A DNA stretch of 64,000 nt from Myxococcales bacterium (GCA_020632975.1 JACKEL010000006.1:293786-357785); one strand, 5' to 3'; counted from the first letter of the stretch, positions 19,155 through 28,495 are shown. Notes: a model not told the origin generated them from the letters alone. Made by a program: numbers and translations.

Positions 19155-20273
19155 GTGCAAAAGTATTTTTGGCCTTTCAGTTTATGGTTGATGTTCGGCG
19201 CAGTCTTGCTTGGTGGACTTTTGCGCCCCTCACGTCATCAAGATGCACAAAGTCAAAAGAAGCTTCTCAAAGTGGGGTTGGTTCTTTCTGTAGGAGGGCG
19301 CGGAGATCAATCCTTCAATGACTCCGCCTACAAAGGACTCCAAGAAGCCGCACGCCTGTTTCGCGGTGTGATGGTCCGCTTTTCTGAGCCTCGCGAAAAT
19401 GCCGCAGCGCGCCACGATCTCGAAAACTTCGCCAAACAAGGATTCGACCTCATCATTGGTGTCGGATTCCTCATGGCACGCGCTGTCGAAGACGTCGCCA
19501 AACAATACCCACGCCAGCACTTCGCCATCATCGACGCCATCGTAAAACAACCGAATGTCGCGTCTCTTGTATTCCAAGAACACGAAGGATCTTATCTAGC
19601 AGGTGTCTTGGCAGCTTTGGCCACACGTACCTCGCGGGTTGCTTTTATGGGGGGGATGGATGTCCCTTTGATCCGTAAGTTTGGCGCAGGTTTTCGCCAA
19701 GGTGTCTTGGACACAAAGCCCCACGCCAAAGTCTTGATCGGCTACCTTAGCGCTTCCCCCAAAGGATTCCATGACCCCGATGGTGGCGAAAAGATGGCGC
19801 AAACTTTTTTTGGACAAGGCGCAGATATCATCTTCCACGCCGCGGGCTCGTCAGGACATGGAGCGATCAAAGCCGCACGCACTTGGAATGCTCGGCAAAA
19901 AGATGTAGGAAAAAAGCGCTACATTATCGGCGTCGATGGCAACCAAGACGGGATGGCCCCTGGCTCTGTGTTGACCTCCATGATCAAACGCGTCAACGTC
20001 GCAGTGTTCGAAAGCATCAAGCTTTTGTTGTTGGGTCACTTTGAAGCGCGCACCTATCGCTATGGTCTCGCAGAGGCAGGCGTTGGCGTCACAGACTGCC
20101 GATACGCTTTGGATCGACTGCCCAAAAACTTTGCGTCCCTTTTGCAAAAACGCCGACTCGCCATCATCCAAGGCAAGATCCGAGTCTCCCCAGTCTTTCC
20201 TGACAATATGCAAACCTCCCCCGCCAAGCCTCCCCAAGCCCCATCCTCTCGACCTGTTGGGGCAAGACCATGA
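19155..20273 (+). CDS. BMP-family (PnrA/Med-like) ABC transporter substrate-binding protein
   Basis: A 372-residue exported protein, probably starting at GTG 19155 with AGGGAG 6 bases upstream. An N-terminal hydrophobic segment (YFWPFSLWLMFGAVLLGGLL) is a signal peptide or anchor. The mature part has the basic-membrane-protein pattern: GLVLSVGGRGDQSFNDSAYKGL, LIIGVGFLMARAVEDVA, VLAALATRTSRVAFMGGMDVP, DIIFHAAGSSGHGAIKAA and IGVDGNQDGMAPGSVLTSM. Family members bind purine nucleosides for import. The tail after about residue 345 is Pro-rich. Its TGA overlaps the ATG of the ATPase gene at 20270 (ATGA), so the two are translationally coupled. No permease genes follow. Confidence 0.92.
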   Translation: MQKYFWPFSLWLMFGAVLLGGLLRPSRHQDAQSQKKLLKVGLVLSVGGRGDQSFNDSAYKGLQEAARLFRGVMVRFSEPRENAAARHDLENFAKQGFDLIIGVGFLMARAVEDVAKQYPRQHFAIIDAIVKQPNVASLVFQEHEGSYLAGVLAALATRTSRVAFMGGMDVPLIRKFGAGFRQGVLDTKPHAKVLIGYLSASPKGFHDPDGGEKMAQTFFGQGADIIFHAAGSSGHGAIKAARTWNARQKDVGKKRYIIGVDGNQDGMAPGSVLTSMIKRVNVAVFESIKLLLLGHFEARTYRYGLAEAGVGVTDCRYALDRLPKNFASLLQKRRLAIIQGKIRVSPVFPDNMQTSPAKPPQAPSSRPVGARP

Positions 20274-21826
20274 CCAGCCCCCCGCTGCTCCATTTTCATG
20301 ATGTAACGTGCCGCTTTCCCAATGGGATGGTCGCCAACCAATCCATCGAACTGGCCATCCAACAAGGTAGCGTCCACGCCTTGCTTGGAGAAAATGGCGC
20401 AGGCAAGTCCACCTTGATGAAGATCGCTTTTGGGATGCTCCAGCCCACCGAAGGATCGCTTTCTTGGAAAGGAAAGCCCATCTCTTTTCGTTCGGCATCA
20501 GACGCAAAAGCCTGCGGGATCGGCATGGTTCACCAACACTTTATGCTCGTTTCGACCTTACGCGTCTGGGAAAATATGATCTTAGGCCAAGAACCCTCGC
20601 GTCTTGGATGGTTGGATGCAAAGTCCGCCAAACAGAAGGTGCGTGATCTTGCCCAGCGTTACGGCATCGCGGTCGATCCCGAAGCCTACGTGAGCGACCT
20701 CTCCGTGGGACAACAGCAACGCGTGGAGATCTTGAAAGCCCTGTTTCGCGATATCGAGTTGTTGATCCTCGACGAGCCAACAGCCGTGCTCACCCCACAA
20801 GAGATCGACACGCTTTTCGAAAGCCTGCGACAACTGGTCAAAGACGGCCTCACCATCTTGTTTATCTCTCACAAACTACGAGAAGTTCGCGCCCTTGCGA
20901 ACACCGTGACGATCTTGCACAAGGGACGCAAAGTCGATGAAGGCCCGATCGCCGAGATGGACGACCAACGCATCACCCAAGCCATGGTCGGGCGCATCCC
21001 CAAAAGACCGCACAAAGCGCCAAGACAAGACTCCCCTGTCATCTTTGAAGCACAAGATCTCCAGATACTGGGCTCTTATCAACAACAAGCCATCCATGAT
21101 CTTTCCTTTTCTATCCACGAAGGCGAGATCGTCGGCCTCGCAGGTGTCGAAGGCAACGGACAACACGAACTGATCGAAGCGATCGTGGGGCTGCGTCCGC
21201 TCCAAGCTGGGCACCTACAACTCCACCCGCCTTCTGCCCAAGCATCCAACGCCACCCCCCTGGCTTTTCAACAGTCCTCCACAGCACAACGCTTTGCAGC
21301 GGGGATGGCTTATGTCCCCGAAGATCGGCAGTTACATGGCCTTGTGATGGACAATGACGTCAAGGAAAACTTGTTCTTGGGCCGACAACGCGAGGAGCCT
21401 TTTTCTCACCACGGTATCTGGCTCGACCACCAACACATCGACCAGCACGCTCGTTCACAGATCAAAGACTTCCAGATCCATCCTCCACAAACAGAGATCG
21501 CGGTGCATACGTTATCGGGGGGAAACCAGCAAAAAGTCTTGGTCGCTCGCGAAGCAACGCGCCCAGCGCATTTTTATGTGATCGCCCACCCCACACGAGG
21601 CGTCGATGTGGGTGCCATCGAACTAATCCATCATGCGCTCTTGGATCTCCGACAAAAAGGCGCGGCCATCTTGCTTCTCTCCTCTGAGCTCCCCGAACTA
21701 CTGACCCTTTCGGATCGGATCTTGGTTCTTTACAACGGTCGGTGCATGGGTCTTCGTGACGCCCAAGAGACCAACGAACAAGAACTTGGGCAGCTTATGC
21801 TTGGTATCTCCCCCAAAACCCCCTAA
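20270..21826 (+). CDS. ABC transporter ATP-binding protein with two nucleotide-binding domains (nucleoside/sugar class)
   Basis: A 518-residue tandem ATPase of the class serving BMP-type nucleoside importers (YufO/NupO-like). Domain 1 has Walker A GENGAGKST, signature LSVGQQQR and Walker B LLILDEPTAVLTPQE. Domain 2 has the degenerate Walker A GVEGNGQHELIE and signature LSGGNQQKVLVAREATRP. Its Walker B region reads AHPTRGVDVG, where relatives usually have QPTRGLD. It overlaps the binding-protein gene by 4 bases. The two permease subunits normally next in the operon are absent, and the next gene is a dnaJ-like gene 178 bases away. Confidence 0.93.
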   Translation: MTSPPLLHFHDVTCRFPNGMVANQSIELAIQQGSVHALLGENGAGKSTLMKIAFGMLQPTEGSLSWKGKPISFRSASDAKACGIGMVHQHFMLVSTLRVWENMILGQEPSRLGWLDAKSAKQKVRDLAQRYGIAVDPEAYVSDLSVGQQQRVEILKALFRDIELLILDEPTAVLTPQEIDTLFESLRQLVKDGLTILFISHKLREVRALANTVTILHKGRKVDEGPIAEMDDQRITQAMVGRIPKRPHKAPRQDSPVIFEAQDLQILGSYQQQAIHDLSFSIHEGEIVGLAGVEGNGQHELIEAIVGLRPLQAGHLQLHPPSAQASNATPLAFQQSSTAQRFAAGMAYVPEDRQLHGLVMDNDVKENLFLGRQREEPFSHHGIWLDHQHIDQHARSQIKDFQIHPPQTEIAVHTLSGGNQQKVLVAREATRPAHFYVIAHPTRGVDVGAIELIHHALLDLRQKGAAILLLSSELPELLTLSDRILVLYNGRCMGLRDAQETNEQELGQLMLGISPKTP

Positions 21827-22004
21827 CTTTCTTGCCAAACACAGATCACAGCGTTACGTTTCGGTTGCGTCGACGACCCACAACACACCCTTTGAGCAGG
21901 ATGTGGCCCTTTTGGGTCTCTGGTGATGGAGAGATACGCCGCAATTTTCTGGGGTGGGTGGACGCCCCCTTCTTGCAGGCGAAGTGAGAATAAAGGAGTA
22001 AGCG

Positions 22005-23006
22005 ATGCAAGAAAAAGACTTATACAAGATCCTTGGTGTTTCGAAAACAGCAAGCCAAGACGAGATAAAGTCAGCTTATAAAAAGCTCGTAATGAAATAC
22101 CACCCTGATAGAAACCCCGATAATCCCGAGGCAGAAGACCGCTTTAAAGAAGTCGCGGTCGCTTACGAGGCTTTAGGTGATCCCGAAAAACGCAAGCTTT
22201 ACGATGAGTTTGGTATGGCGGCTTTGCGAGCAGGATTTGATGCAGAAAAAGCCCGAGCCTATCGTTGGGGTGGCCCAGGCGGTGGCTTTTCGGGCGGTGG
22301 CGGCGTCGAGTTCGATATTGGATCGCTTTTTGAGCAATTCTTTGGTGGGGGTGCAGGTCGCGCAGGCAACAACCCCTTTGGTTCGATGTTTGGAGACTTT
22401 GGTGGGGCGTCCTTTGGTGGAGCCGGTGCACGCGGTGCCCAACGTCCCGCACAAGGCGGCGATATCGAAGCGGAGATCGACCTCGACTTTTTAGAGGCGA
22501 TCCGCGGAACAACCCGAGAACTTCGGCATCCTTCGGGGAATGGCACCATCAAAGTCAACATCCCACCAGGGATTCGCGAAGGCGGACGCATCCGCTTGCG
22601 TGGAAAAGGCCAAGCTGGGCGTTTTGGTGGCTCTGCGGGAGACCTCTTTCTTATCCCCAAGATCCGAAAGCATCCGATCTTTTCGCGGGAAGAAGACGAT
22701 ATCATCTTGGAGTTGCCGATCACTTTGAAAGAAGCCTACCTCGGAACCCAAGTGGATATCCCCACACCTGAAGGCGGAACCGTCCACCTCAAGATCCCCG
22801 CAGGAAGCCAGACAGGACAAAAACTCCGTCTTCGTGGAAAAGGTGCCCCCAAAGGAAAAAGCGGGAACGCAGGCGACCTCTACATCGTGTTGAAAGTGAT
22901 CCTCCCGAAAAAAGAAGATCCTCGCCTCAAAGAACTCGTCGAAGAGATGGAAGGTTTCTACGAGGGCGATCCCCGTGAAGAATTGAAAAGTTTCACCCAA
23001 GCCTAG
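22005..23006 (+). CDS. DnaJ-family co-chaperone (CbpA-like, no zinc-finger domain)
   Basis: A 333-residue Hsp40. AAAGGAG lies upstream of the ATG at 22005. The J domain (about 3-70) has the HPD triad in MKYHPDRNPDNPEAEDRF. A long Gly/Phe-rich segment (about 85-145) follows, then the C-terminal substrate-binding/dimerisation domains (IKVNIPPGIREGGRIRLRGKG and LKIPAGSQTGQKLRLRGKG). The four CxxCxGxG zinc motifs of true DnaJ are missing, so it is of type II (CbpA/DjlB-like). It would stimulate DnaK ATPase and deliver unfolded clients. No dnaK or grpE is adjacent. It is convergent with phhA. Confidence 0.93.
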   Translation: MQEKDLYKILGVSKTASQDEIKSAYKKLVMKYHPDRNPDNPEAEDRFKEVAVAYEALGDPEKRKLYDEFGMAALRAGFDAEKARAYRWGGPGGGFSGGGGVEFDIGSLFEQFFGGGAGRAGNNPFGSMFGDFGGASFGGAGARGAQRPAQGGDIEAEIDLDFLEAIRGTTRELRHPSGNGTIKVNIPPGIREGGRIRLRGKGQAGRFGGSAGDLFLIPKIRKHPIFSREEDDIILELPITLKEAYLGTQVDIPTPEGGTVHLKIPAGSQTGQKLRLRGKGAPKGKSGNAGDLYIVLKVILPKKEDPRLKELVEEMEGFYEGDPREELKSFTQA

Positions 23007-23049
23007 ACAACCCTAGGCATCCCCGCCCCAAAGCCCCGATGTACGGTCC

Positions 23050-23937
23050 TTAGCGGCCCGACCAGCCTTCAAAAAACTGCCCAAGCGTCTCATACATCTC
23101 GTCAAAAGAGTCTGCACAAAACAACACAGGTTGGAACTGTGTCACATCGTAAGAAAGAGACTGCATCTCTTCAAGCGAAAACGGCCGAATATCCGCCTTC
23201 GACATCGCTTCCAACTCACCCGCAGAGGACAAAAGCCCCGCGCCGTAAGCTTTGACATGGCCCTCTTCGCGCAAGACACCAAACTCGATGGTGTACCAAT
23301 ACACGCGCCCCAAACGCTCCAAAGCTTCGTCACTTTCGGTTCTTTTGGCTGCAGCGCCAATCAAACGGTTGAGGTGCGCAAACTTGGGACTTGCAAGCAT
23401 CGTCGCATGACCGATCAACTCATGAACAACGTCGGGCTCAGGCGTATAAAGGGGTGTCGAATAATGGCGGATGTACTGGGTGGACAGAAAGACCCCATCC
23501 CCAAGCGTGGACAAAAAGACCTTGGGTTGGACCAAGCCACCCACAGGCTCCAAACGAAAGCCACTGAGCTTTTGAACGCGCACAGAAACCTCATCCAACT
23601 GGGGGATCTCTTGGCGCGGCAAGTCCAACAATGCCCCATAGCGCAGGTATTCTGCACAAGCGTACTTTTGATGGGCAGGCTCCACGCTGCTCCACACAGC
23701 ACGCCAAACACCATGCTCTTCTTCCGTGTAAGGAGCATCAGGAACAGGCGTTCCAGGTTCGTACTCCATAGCAATTTGCGCAATCAAGTTACGTCGGGCG
23801 CGATATTCTAAGTCACGAAACCCCGGGTGATCGGGGTCTAGCTGCACAATCGCCTGACGTCCCTCCATCACAATCGCAGAGTTTGCTGTCGTTGTGGCCG
23901 CGTCCAAGATCGTGGAAGTAGACCTTTGTTCCATCAT
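23050..23937 (-). CDS. phhA: Phenylalanine 4-monooxygenase (aromatic amino acid hydroxylase)
   Basis: A 295-residue enzyme converting phenylalanine to tyrosine with tetrahydropterin and non-haem iron. The start is the first of two adjacent ATGs (23937 or 23934), preceded by AGAGGTG. The family motif PEPDVVHELIGHATMLASP supplies the two iron-binding His residues; the Glu ligand is probably in the later WYTIEFGVL segment. GFRLEPVGGLVQPKVFLSTL is also typical. It has only the catalytic domain, as in bacterial PhhA. It is a single gene, convergent with dnaJ-like and separated from the PP2C gene by about 200 bases. No pterin-recycling gene (phhB) is adjacent. Confidence 0.93.
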   Translation of the reverse strand: MMEQRSTSTILDAATTTANSAIVMEGRQAIVQLDPDHPGFRDLEYRARRNLIAQIAMEYEPGTPVPDAPYTEEEHGVWRAVWSSVEPAHQKYACAEYLRYGALLDLPRQEIPQLDEVSVRVQKLSGFRLEPVGGLVQPKVFLSTLGDGVFLSTQYIRHYSTPLYTPEPDVVHELIGHATMLASPKFAHLNRLIGAAAKRTESDEALERLGRVYWYTIEFGVLREEGHVKAYGAGLLSSAGELEAMSKADIRPFSLEEMQSLSYDVTQFQPVLFCADSFDEMYETLGQFFEGWSGR

Positions 23938-24138
23938 TTCACCTCTATGCAAAACCTATCGCTGCACGAAGGCCTCCAAGCCATCTGCTGAAAGCCGCTT
24001 CGTTACAACGTTTTATAATTGCCACTTGGATTCGAGGATTGCTCACAGGAATGGGGCAGAGTTCGCTCTAAATATAGAGAACACCGTAAAAACGGTCAAG
24101 ACACTTCTATCTGTCCCCAAGACAGACATCTTTTCGTT

Positions 24139-25761
24139 TTAGCGCGGCTTCCCAGGGCCCTGCAAGCCCTTGCGTGCAAAAGAGACGGCTTGCGAAGTAT
24201 CGCGCAGACGCTTGGCGGTGGTCACGATCAAAGCGCTTTGGAACTTCGATTGGATGTTGGGTTCTTGCCGCAGGATGTCCATCAAAGCATCCCCATCCAA
24301 CTCAACAAAGTTGGATGGCTTTCTCACAATCACCGTACAGATGGCCCCTTCAGAGGCCGCAAGCTCGATATCTCCCAAGACACCACCTGTAGAAAGCTGC
24401 AAGATCGGCTCTTGATCGCGGAAAAGCTCGACCTCTCCGTCCATCAACAACCACATCGAACGCAACGAAGCACCTTGTGTCACCAAGATCTCTCCTGGTC
24501 GACAAGAACGTGCGCGCGCGATCTGCCCGATCTTCCGCATCTCTTGATAGGTCAGATCGCGAAAAAGCTCGCAGTCTCCCAAGACTTCGAGGCAACGCTC
24601 GCCATCAATGGTTGCACCATTCTCCAAAAAGGGACTCGAAGCACGACTACCAGGAGACAACCCACCCGAACTTTGGGCCAAAGGCTGCATCTCCAGATCT
24701 GTAAAAGTGTGTTCATTGGCCAAATCGCCCAGCTCCCCAAGCGTGTGGTCCAAGACACGGAATCCGCCCGAGCCAGGAGACGGCGGCGGAGGAGAGGCAT
24801 AAGATGGCGGAAAAGACGGAGATGATGGCGGAGGTGCAGGGGTTCGATGTGCAGGCGAAGATGCCCAAGAAGCCATCGGGGGTTCGCTCAAAGGCGAGCC
24901 TTTGATACGAGGCAACTCCTTGGTTTCATCGACTTCACTGCGTGAAGCCCGGGGCTCTGGTGGCGTGCGAACTTCGTACTGTCGAGGACTGTTTTCATCA
25001 TCCACAGCAAGGACCAAAACCGTCACATTGTCGGCGCCGCCACTGCCATTCGCATGGTTGACCAAAGCTTTCGCGGCGTTTGCTTCACCATGCTTTTCAA
25101 TAAAATCAGGAAGTTCGCCAGGTTCCAAGTAAGAGTGCAAACCATCGCTACATAGGATGTAACGATCTCTTGGCAGCAGATCCACAAAGAAGAGTTCGGG
25201 CTTGAGGCGTTCGGTCATCCCCAAAGCACGGGTGATCACGTTCTTTTGCGGAGAGTTCAACATCTCCTCTTTCGTGATCATCCCCATCTTGTATTGTTCG
25301 ACAACAAGCGAGTGATCTTCAGTCAAGGGATATTCGATACCACCCCGCAACAGATAACAACGGCTATCCCCGACGTGTGCGATGATACCGAAGCCACGCA
25401 GCGCAACGAGAGCACATAGCGTCGTACCCATCCGAAAGTTGCCACCGCGCAGTTTGGACTCTGAAAAGAGCGAGTAAGAGATATCTTGAAGAGCTTGTTC
25501 CATAAAAGAGCGGACTTCTTGGCGATAGTTCGGGAACTCATAGATCCCCCGCGCAAACAAGTCCCGCCGTGCACTCATCTTTTCTTCGAGCCAGTCGAGC
25601 GTCGAACGACTGGCGACATCGCCAGCGTCATGCCCTCCCATCCCATCGGCCACTGCATACAAACCAATCGAAGGCTCCACCACATAGGAGTCTTCATTGT
25701 GTTTTCGACGCATCCCGACATCCGTTTGCGCCCACACATGTAACTTGTACGCTTGTGACAT
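24139..25761 (-). CDS. PP2C-type protein phosphatase fused to a cyclic-nucleotide-binding domain
   Basis: A 540-residue cytoplasmic protein. Start 25761 (MSQAYKLHVWAQ) follows CAGGAGC. The PP2C domain (about 5-245) has RRKHNEDSY, VADGMGGHDAGDVAS, AHVGDSRCYLL, CSDGLHSYL and GGADNVTVLVLAVD, so the metal-binding Asp set is intact. A Pro/Ser-rich linker (about 265-340) follows. The C-terminal 130 residues form a cNMP-binding-type beta-roll (LFRDLTYQEMRKIGQIARAR, GEILVTQGASLRSMWLLMDGEVELF, GGVLGDIELAA). The usual phosphate-binding Arg of cAMP sensors is not evident at its normal place, so the ligand is open. The architecture suggests ligand-controlled dephosphorylation opposing Hanks-type kinases. 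Confidence 0.92.
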   Translation of the reverse strand: MSQAYKLHVWAQTDVGMRRKHNEDSYVVEPSIGLYAVADGMGGHDAGDVASRSTLDWLEEKMSARRDLFARGIYEFPNYRQEVRSFMEQALQDISYSLFSESKLRGGNFRMGTTLCALVALRGFGIIAHVGDSRCYLLRGGIEYPLTEDHSLVVEQYKMGMITKEEMLNSPQKNVITRALGMTERLKPELFFVDLLPRDRYILCSDGLHSYLEPGELPDFIEKHGEANAAKALVNHANGSGGADNVTVLVLAVDDENSPRQYEVRTPPEPRASRSEVDETKELPRIKGSPLSEPPMASWASSPAHRTPAPPPSSPSFPPSYASPPPPSPGSGGFRVLDHTLGELGDLANEHTFTDLEMQPLAQSSGGLSPGSRASSPFLENGATIDGERCLEVLGDCELFRDLTYQEMRKIGQIARARSCRPGEILVTQGASLRSMWLLMDGEVELFRDQEPILQLSTGGVLGDIELAASEGAICTVIVRKPSNFVELDGDALMDILRQEPNIQSKFQSALIVTTAKRLRDTSQAVSFARKGLQGPGKPR

Positions 25762-26269
25762 CCTACGCTGCTCCTGTACCTCTCCAAGCACTTCTGGCTT
25801 TGTTTCGCTTTTACCTCAAAGCAGCCGAAAGAACGACTGCTTTGCGCGGACAAAGGCTCATCCTACTACGCACAAACTACACAAGCAAACCCTTTCTGAA
25901 AAGACGCTGCGATCTCTGGGTAGACATCGGATCTTCCTAGAAAAATGAATGTGCAATGAATCTTCCTTGTCATCCAACCCCCAAACAATCGGCCCCAAAA
26001 AGATGTTTGCATTTTGTAAGGAAGAGTGACATTTTATTCAGATGCACCAAGCGAAAGGACTCTATCGCGATGCAAAATGCCTGTAAGTACAAACCCAAAA
26101 ACTTCATCTTTTCAATGTTCTTTTGAAGCTTTGGAGCAATGTTGCACAGGCACAAAAATCTTTGGCGAGGGGGGATTAAAATGAATACCGTGCTCAAAGA
26201 GAAAAGGTGACGTAGACTGGATGTCTACCAACCTTACGGTATCCCGTTTTTTGACGACAGGAGATCACA
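25762..26269. other. 508-base AT-rich intergenic region with a possible 9-codon leader frame
   Basis: The region lies between divergent genes (PP2C and TetR), so it should hold both promoters. It is clearly more AT-rich than the genes around it. The only coding-like item is a 9-codon frame at 26181-26210 (MNTVLKEKR) behind GAGGGGGGATTA, 60 bases before the TetR gene. This could be a leader peptide or chance. No recognisable RNA gene or operator palindrome stands out. Confidence 0.4.
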
Positions 26270-27199
26270 ATGGCCCGTAGAAAAGGCCGCTCGCTTACTC
26301 GGAAAGATGTCGTCCAAGCTGCCATGGTTTGCCTGCAAGAAGCAGGTGAAGAAGGTTTGGGTGTGAAATATGTGGCACAGCAGCTTGGCATCAAACCCCC
26401 CTCGCTCTACAACCACGTCGAAGGACACCAAGACATCAGGCGCCTCGTCGCCATTGAAGGATGGAAGTCTCAACTCACTCATCTCTCACAACATGAAAAA
26501 AATCCGTCCCATCTCCATCTCGCACGGCAAATGAAAACATTTGCGACGCAAAACGCCCCACTCTACGCAGTGATGAGCACCACTACACTTTCTCCGCAAG
26601 ATCCTGAGTATCTTCCCATACATCAAGCGCACCAACACTTTTTCTCCCAGTGGTTCCAAAAACACCACAAACATACGCCCGAACAAGGAGAACAAGTCGC
26701 GCTGGCATTGCGGTCTTTTGTACACGGATACTGCTTGATGCACCTTTTTGGTCAACACCACCAAGAAGATCAATCCTTCGATTATGCTATCCAACAACTC
26801 TTCCCTTCAAAACTACCGACGCATCCGAAACAACCCGCGTCCCCCCCTGTACAAACAAAACAACCTGAGCCAGAGCCCGCACAAACCCCTGTACAGCCAA
26901 AACAATCGACTCCTGCACAAACCTCAACGCAGCCCGCGCCTCAGAGCGCAGAATCCCAATCCCCAGAGGTGCAGAAACCTGTGGTGCAGAAACCTGTGGT
27001 GCAGAAACCTGTGGTGCAGAAACCTGCAGCGCAGAAACCTGCAGCGCAGAAGCCTGTGGCGCAGAAGCCTCAAACACAACATCAACGTCACACAGTTCCC
27101 CAAAATGACTTTGTGTCTCATGTCCAACATCACGAATATGACGCACCCAGCGACGATGATGACGAGTTCAGCACAGTGATATCTCTCTCCAAAAGATAA
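26270..27199 (+). CDS. TetR-family transcriptional regulator with Gln/Lys/Pro/Val repeat tail
   Basis: A 309-residue regulator starting at 26270, with ACAGGAG 8 bases upstream. The N-terminal HTH (about 8-58) reads LTRKDVVQAAMVCLQEAGEE then VAQQLGIKPPSLYNHVEGHQ, a standard TetR DNA-binding domain. Residues about 60-185 form the helical ligand/dimer domain (FVHGYCLMHLFGQHH). From about 190 it becomes a Pro/Gln-rich disordered tail with seven QKPVV/QKPAA/QKPVA units at about 234-267, ending in an acidic segment (SDDDDEFST). TetR proteins normally end at about 200 residues, so the tail is an unusual addition. It has no operon partner; the target is unknown. Confidence 0.88.
   Translation: MARRKGRSLTRKDVVQAAMVCLQEAGEEGLGVKYVAQQLGIKPPSLYNHVEGHQDIRRLVAIEGWKSQLTHLSQHEKNPSHLHLARQMKTFATQNAPLYAVMSTTTLSPQDPEYLPIHQAHQHFFSQWFQKHHKHTPEQGEQVALALRSFVHGYCLMHLFGQHHQEDQSFDYAIQQLFPSKLPTHPKQPASPPVQTKQPEPEPAQTPVQPKQSTPAQTSTQPAPQSAESQSPEVQKPVVQKPVVQKPVVQKPAAQKPAAQKPVAQKPQTQHQRHTVPQNDFVSHVQHHEYDAPSDDDDEFSTVISLSKR
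26969..27070 (+). repeat. 15-bp in-frame tandem repeat (about seven copies) in the TetR tail
   Basis: Units of the form GTGCAGAAACCTGTG run head to tail from 26969. The first copies are near identical and the later ones have variants (GCGCAGAAACCTGCA, GCGCAGAAGCCTGTG). Each encodes the pentapeptide VQKPV or AQKPA. The near identity of the first copies suggests recent expansion by slippage; copy number may vary between strains. Confidence 0.9.
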
Positions 27200-27294
27200 C
27201 CCTGTCTACAAAAGCAGACTTCCCAAAGACGCTTCCCCAAAAACGTCACTCCCCTTCTGTCCGACCATCGCTTTAAGCCATACAACAAACACGA

Positions 27295-28494
27295 TTACGC
27301 GGTTGTGGCGTCCGTCCCTTGGGCATCTTCAGGCAATGCGGGGAGCCTCGCAGCGAGAAACTTCACGATCTCATCCAAGACCTCTGCCCCTCCTGTGGAA
27401 AGAGACCATCGTTCCGAAGAGGTCGAGAGATGCCCAATGTCCACCAAAGGCTGCGCAACCTTCCCCAAAAGCTCGTTCAGATCGAGACCGTAACGTCTTC
27501 GAAGCAGAGACAAAGAAAAGCCTTCACGGATGCGCAAGCCACTCAACAAAGCCTCTAAGACAGCGTCTTCAGCATCACGAGGCACCCAAGGAGCTTCGTG
27601 AGGAGCCCCCAGATACTTCGGCATATTGCGAGGGTTCGCACGACGGCGCCCAAAGCCTGGCGTCCCCAAAAATGCGTGTGCACCAGGCCCCACCCCCAGA
27701 TAATCGAAGCCCTGCCACGTGTACATGTTGTGAAGACACTCATGTCCAGGGCGACAAAAGTTGGAGATCTCGTACCACTCCATCCCCGCATCAGCGAGGA
27801 CTTCGCGAGTCAGACGATACATCTCCAAACGCTCATCTTCTGAAGGGAGAGATAACTCACCACGCTGAACCGCCCGTGTCATGGGCGTTCCAGGTTCCAA
27901 GATTAATTCGTACAACGAAAGATGTTCAGGAGACCACGATAAGATCGATTCCAGCTCTTTGCGCCAGTCGTCGATCTCCAGTTCAGGGCGACCCCAAATA
28001 AAATCGAGATTGATCTTCGAAAAGCCCGCATCTCTGGAGATGTCCAGACATCGACGTGCCCCTTGTACATCGTGGTTGCGCGTCAACATCGCCAAGGCCC
28101 GAGGGTTGAGAGACTGCACGCCGATAGAGACACGGTTGATGCCCAAAGAGCGAAAACTACGGGCCTTTTCAAGAGTCCACGTCTCTGGGTTGACTTCCAA
28201 AGTGACTTCGATCTCATCGTGCCATGGAACAGTGCTACGCAGGGCTTCCAAGATCGCCGCCATCTCTTCCACTTCCAAAAGAGATGGCGTGCCTCCACCA
28301 AAAAAGATCGTATGCAAGACACGTCCCGCAAACATCGGCGCCATCGCCTTGATCTCAGCATGCAGCGCACGCAGATAAGGCGAGAAGCTGCCTTGACGAT
28401 CTTCGCCAAGTGGCATGGTGAAAAAGTCGCAATAGCTACAACGTTGGAGGCAGAAAGGGACGTGAAGATAAAGACTGAAAGGGTCGAGATGCAC
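27295..28494 (-). CDS. hemW: Radical SAM heme chaperone HemW-like (coproporphyrinogen III oxidase-like)
   Basis: A 399-residue radical SAM enzyme. The start codon is GTG at 28494, one base after the TAA of the upstream gene (28496), indicating translational coupling. The cluster motif CLQRCSYCDFF (CxxxCxxC) sits at about residues 15-22. TIFFGGGTPSLL, VTLEVNPETW, INRVSIGVQSLNPRALAML, INLDFIWGRPE, LSLYELILEPGTPM and a C-terminal HemN domain follow. The motif is HemW-type; these proteins bind haem and are thought to deliver it to respiratory proteins rather than oxidise coproporphyrinogen. Length is typical. Confidence 0.92.
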   Translation of the reverse strand: MHLDPFSLYLHVPFCLQRCSYCDFFTMPLGEDRQGSFSPYLRALHAEIKAMAPMFAGRVLHTIFFGGGTPSLLEVEEMAAILEALRSTVPWHDEIEVTLEVNPETWTLEKARSFRSLGINRVSIGVQSLNPRALAMLTRNHDVQGARRCLDISRDAGFSKINLDFIWGRPELEIDDWRKELESILSWSPEHLSLYELILEPGTPMTRAVQRGELSLPSEDERLEMYRLTREVLADAGMEWYEISNFCRPGHECLHNMYTWQGFDYLGVGPGAHAFLGTPGFGRRRANPRNMPKYLGAPHEAPWVPRDAEDAVLEALLSGLRIREGFSLSLLRRRYGLDLNELLGKVAQPLVDIGHLSTSSERWSLSTGGAEVLDEIVKFLAARLPALPEDAQGTDATTA

Positions 28495-28495
28495 C

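Noticed and set aside
27295..28494. Oxygen-independent coproporphyrinogen oxidase HemN
   Set aside because: The N-terminal motif and length match HemW rather than true HemN, which is longer and has further conserved N-terminal residues.
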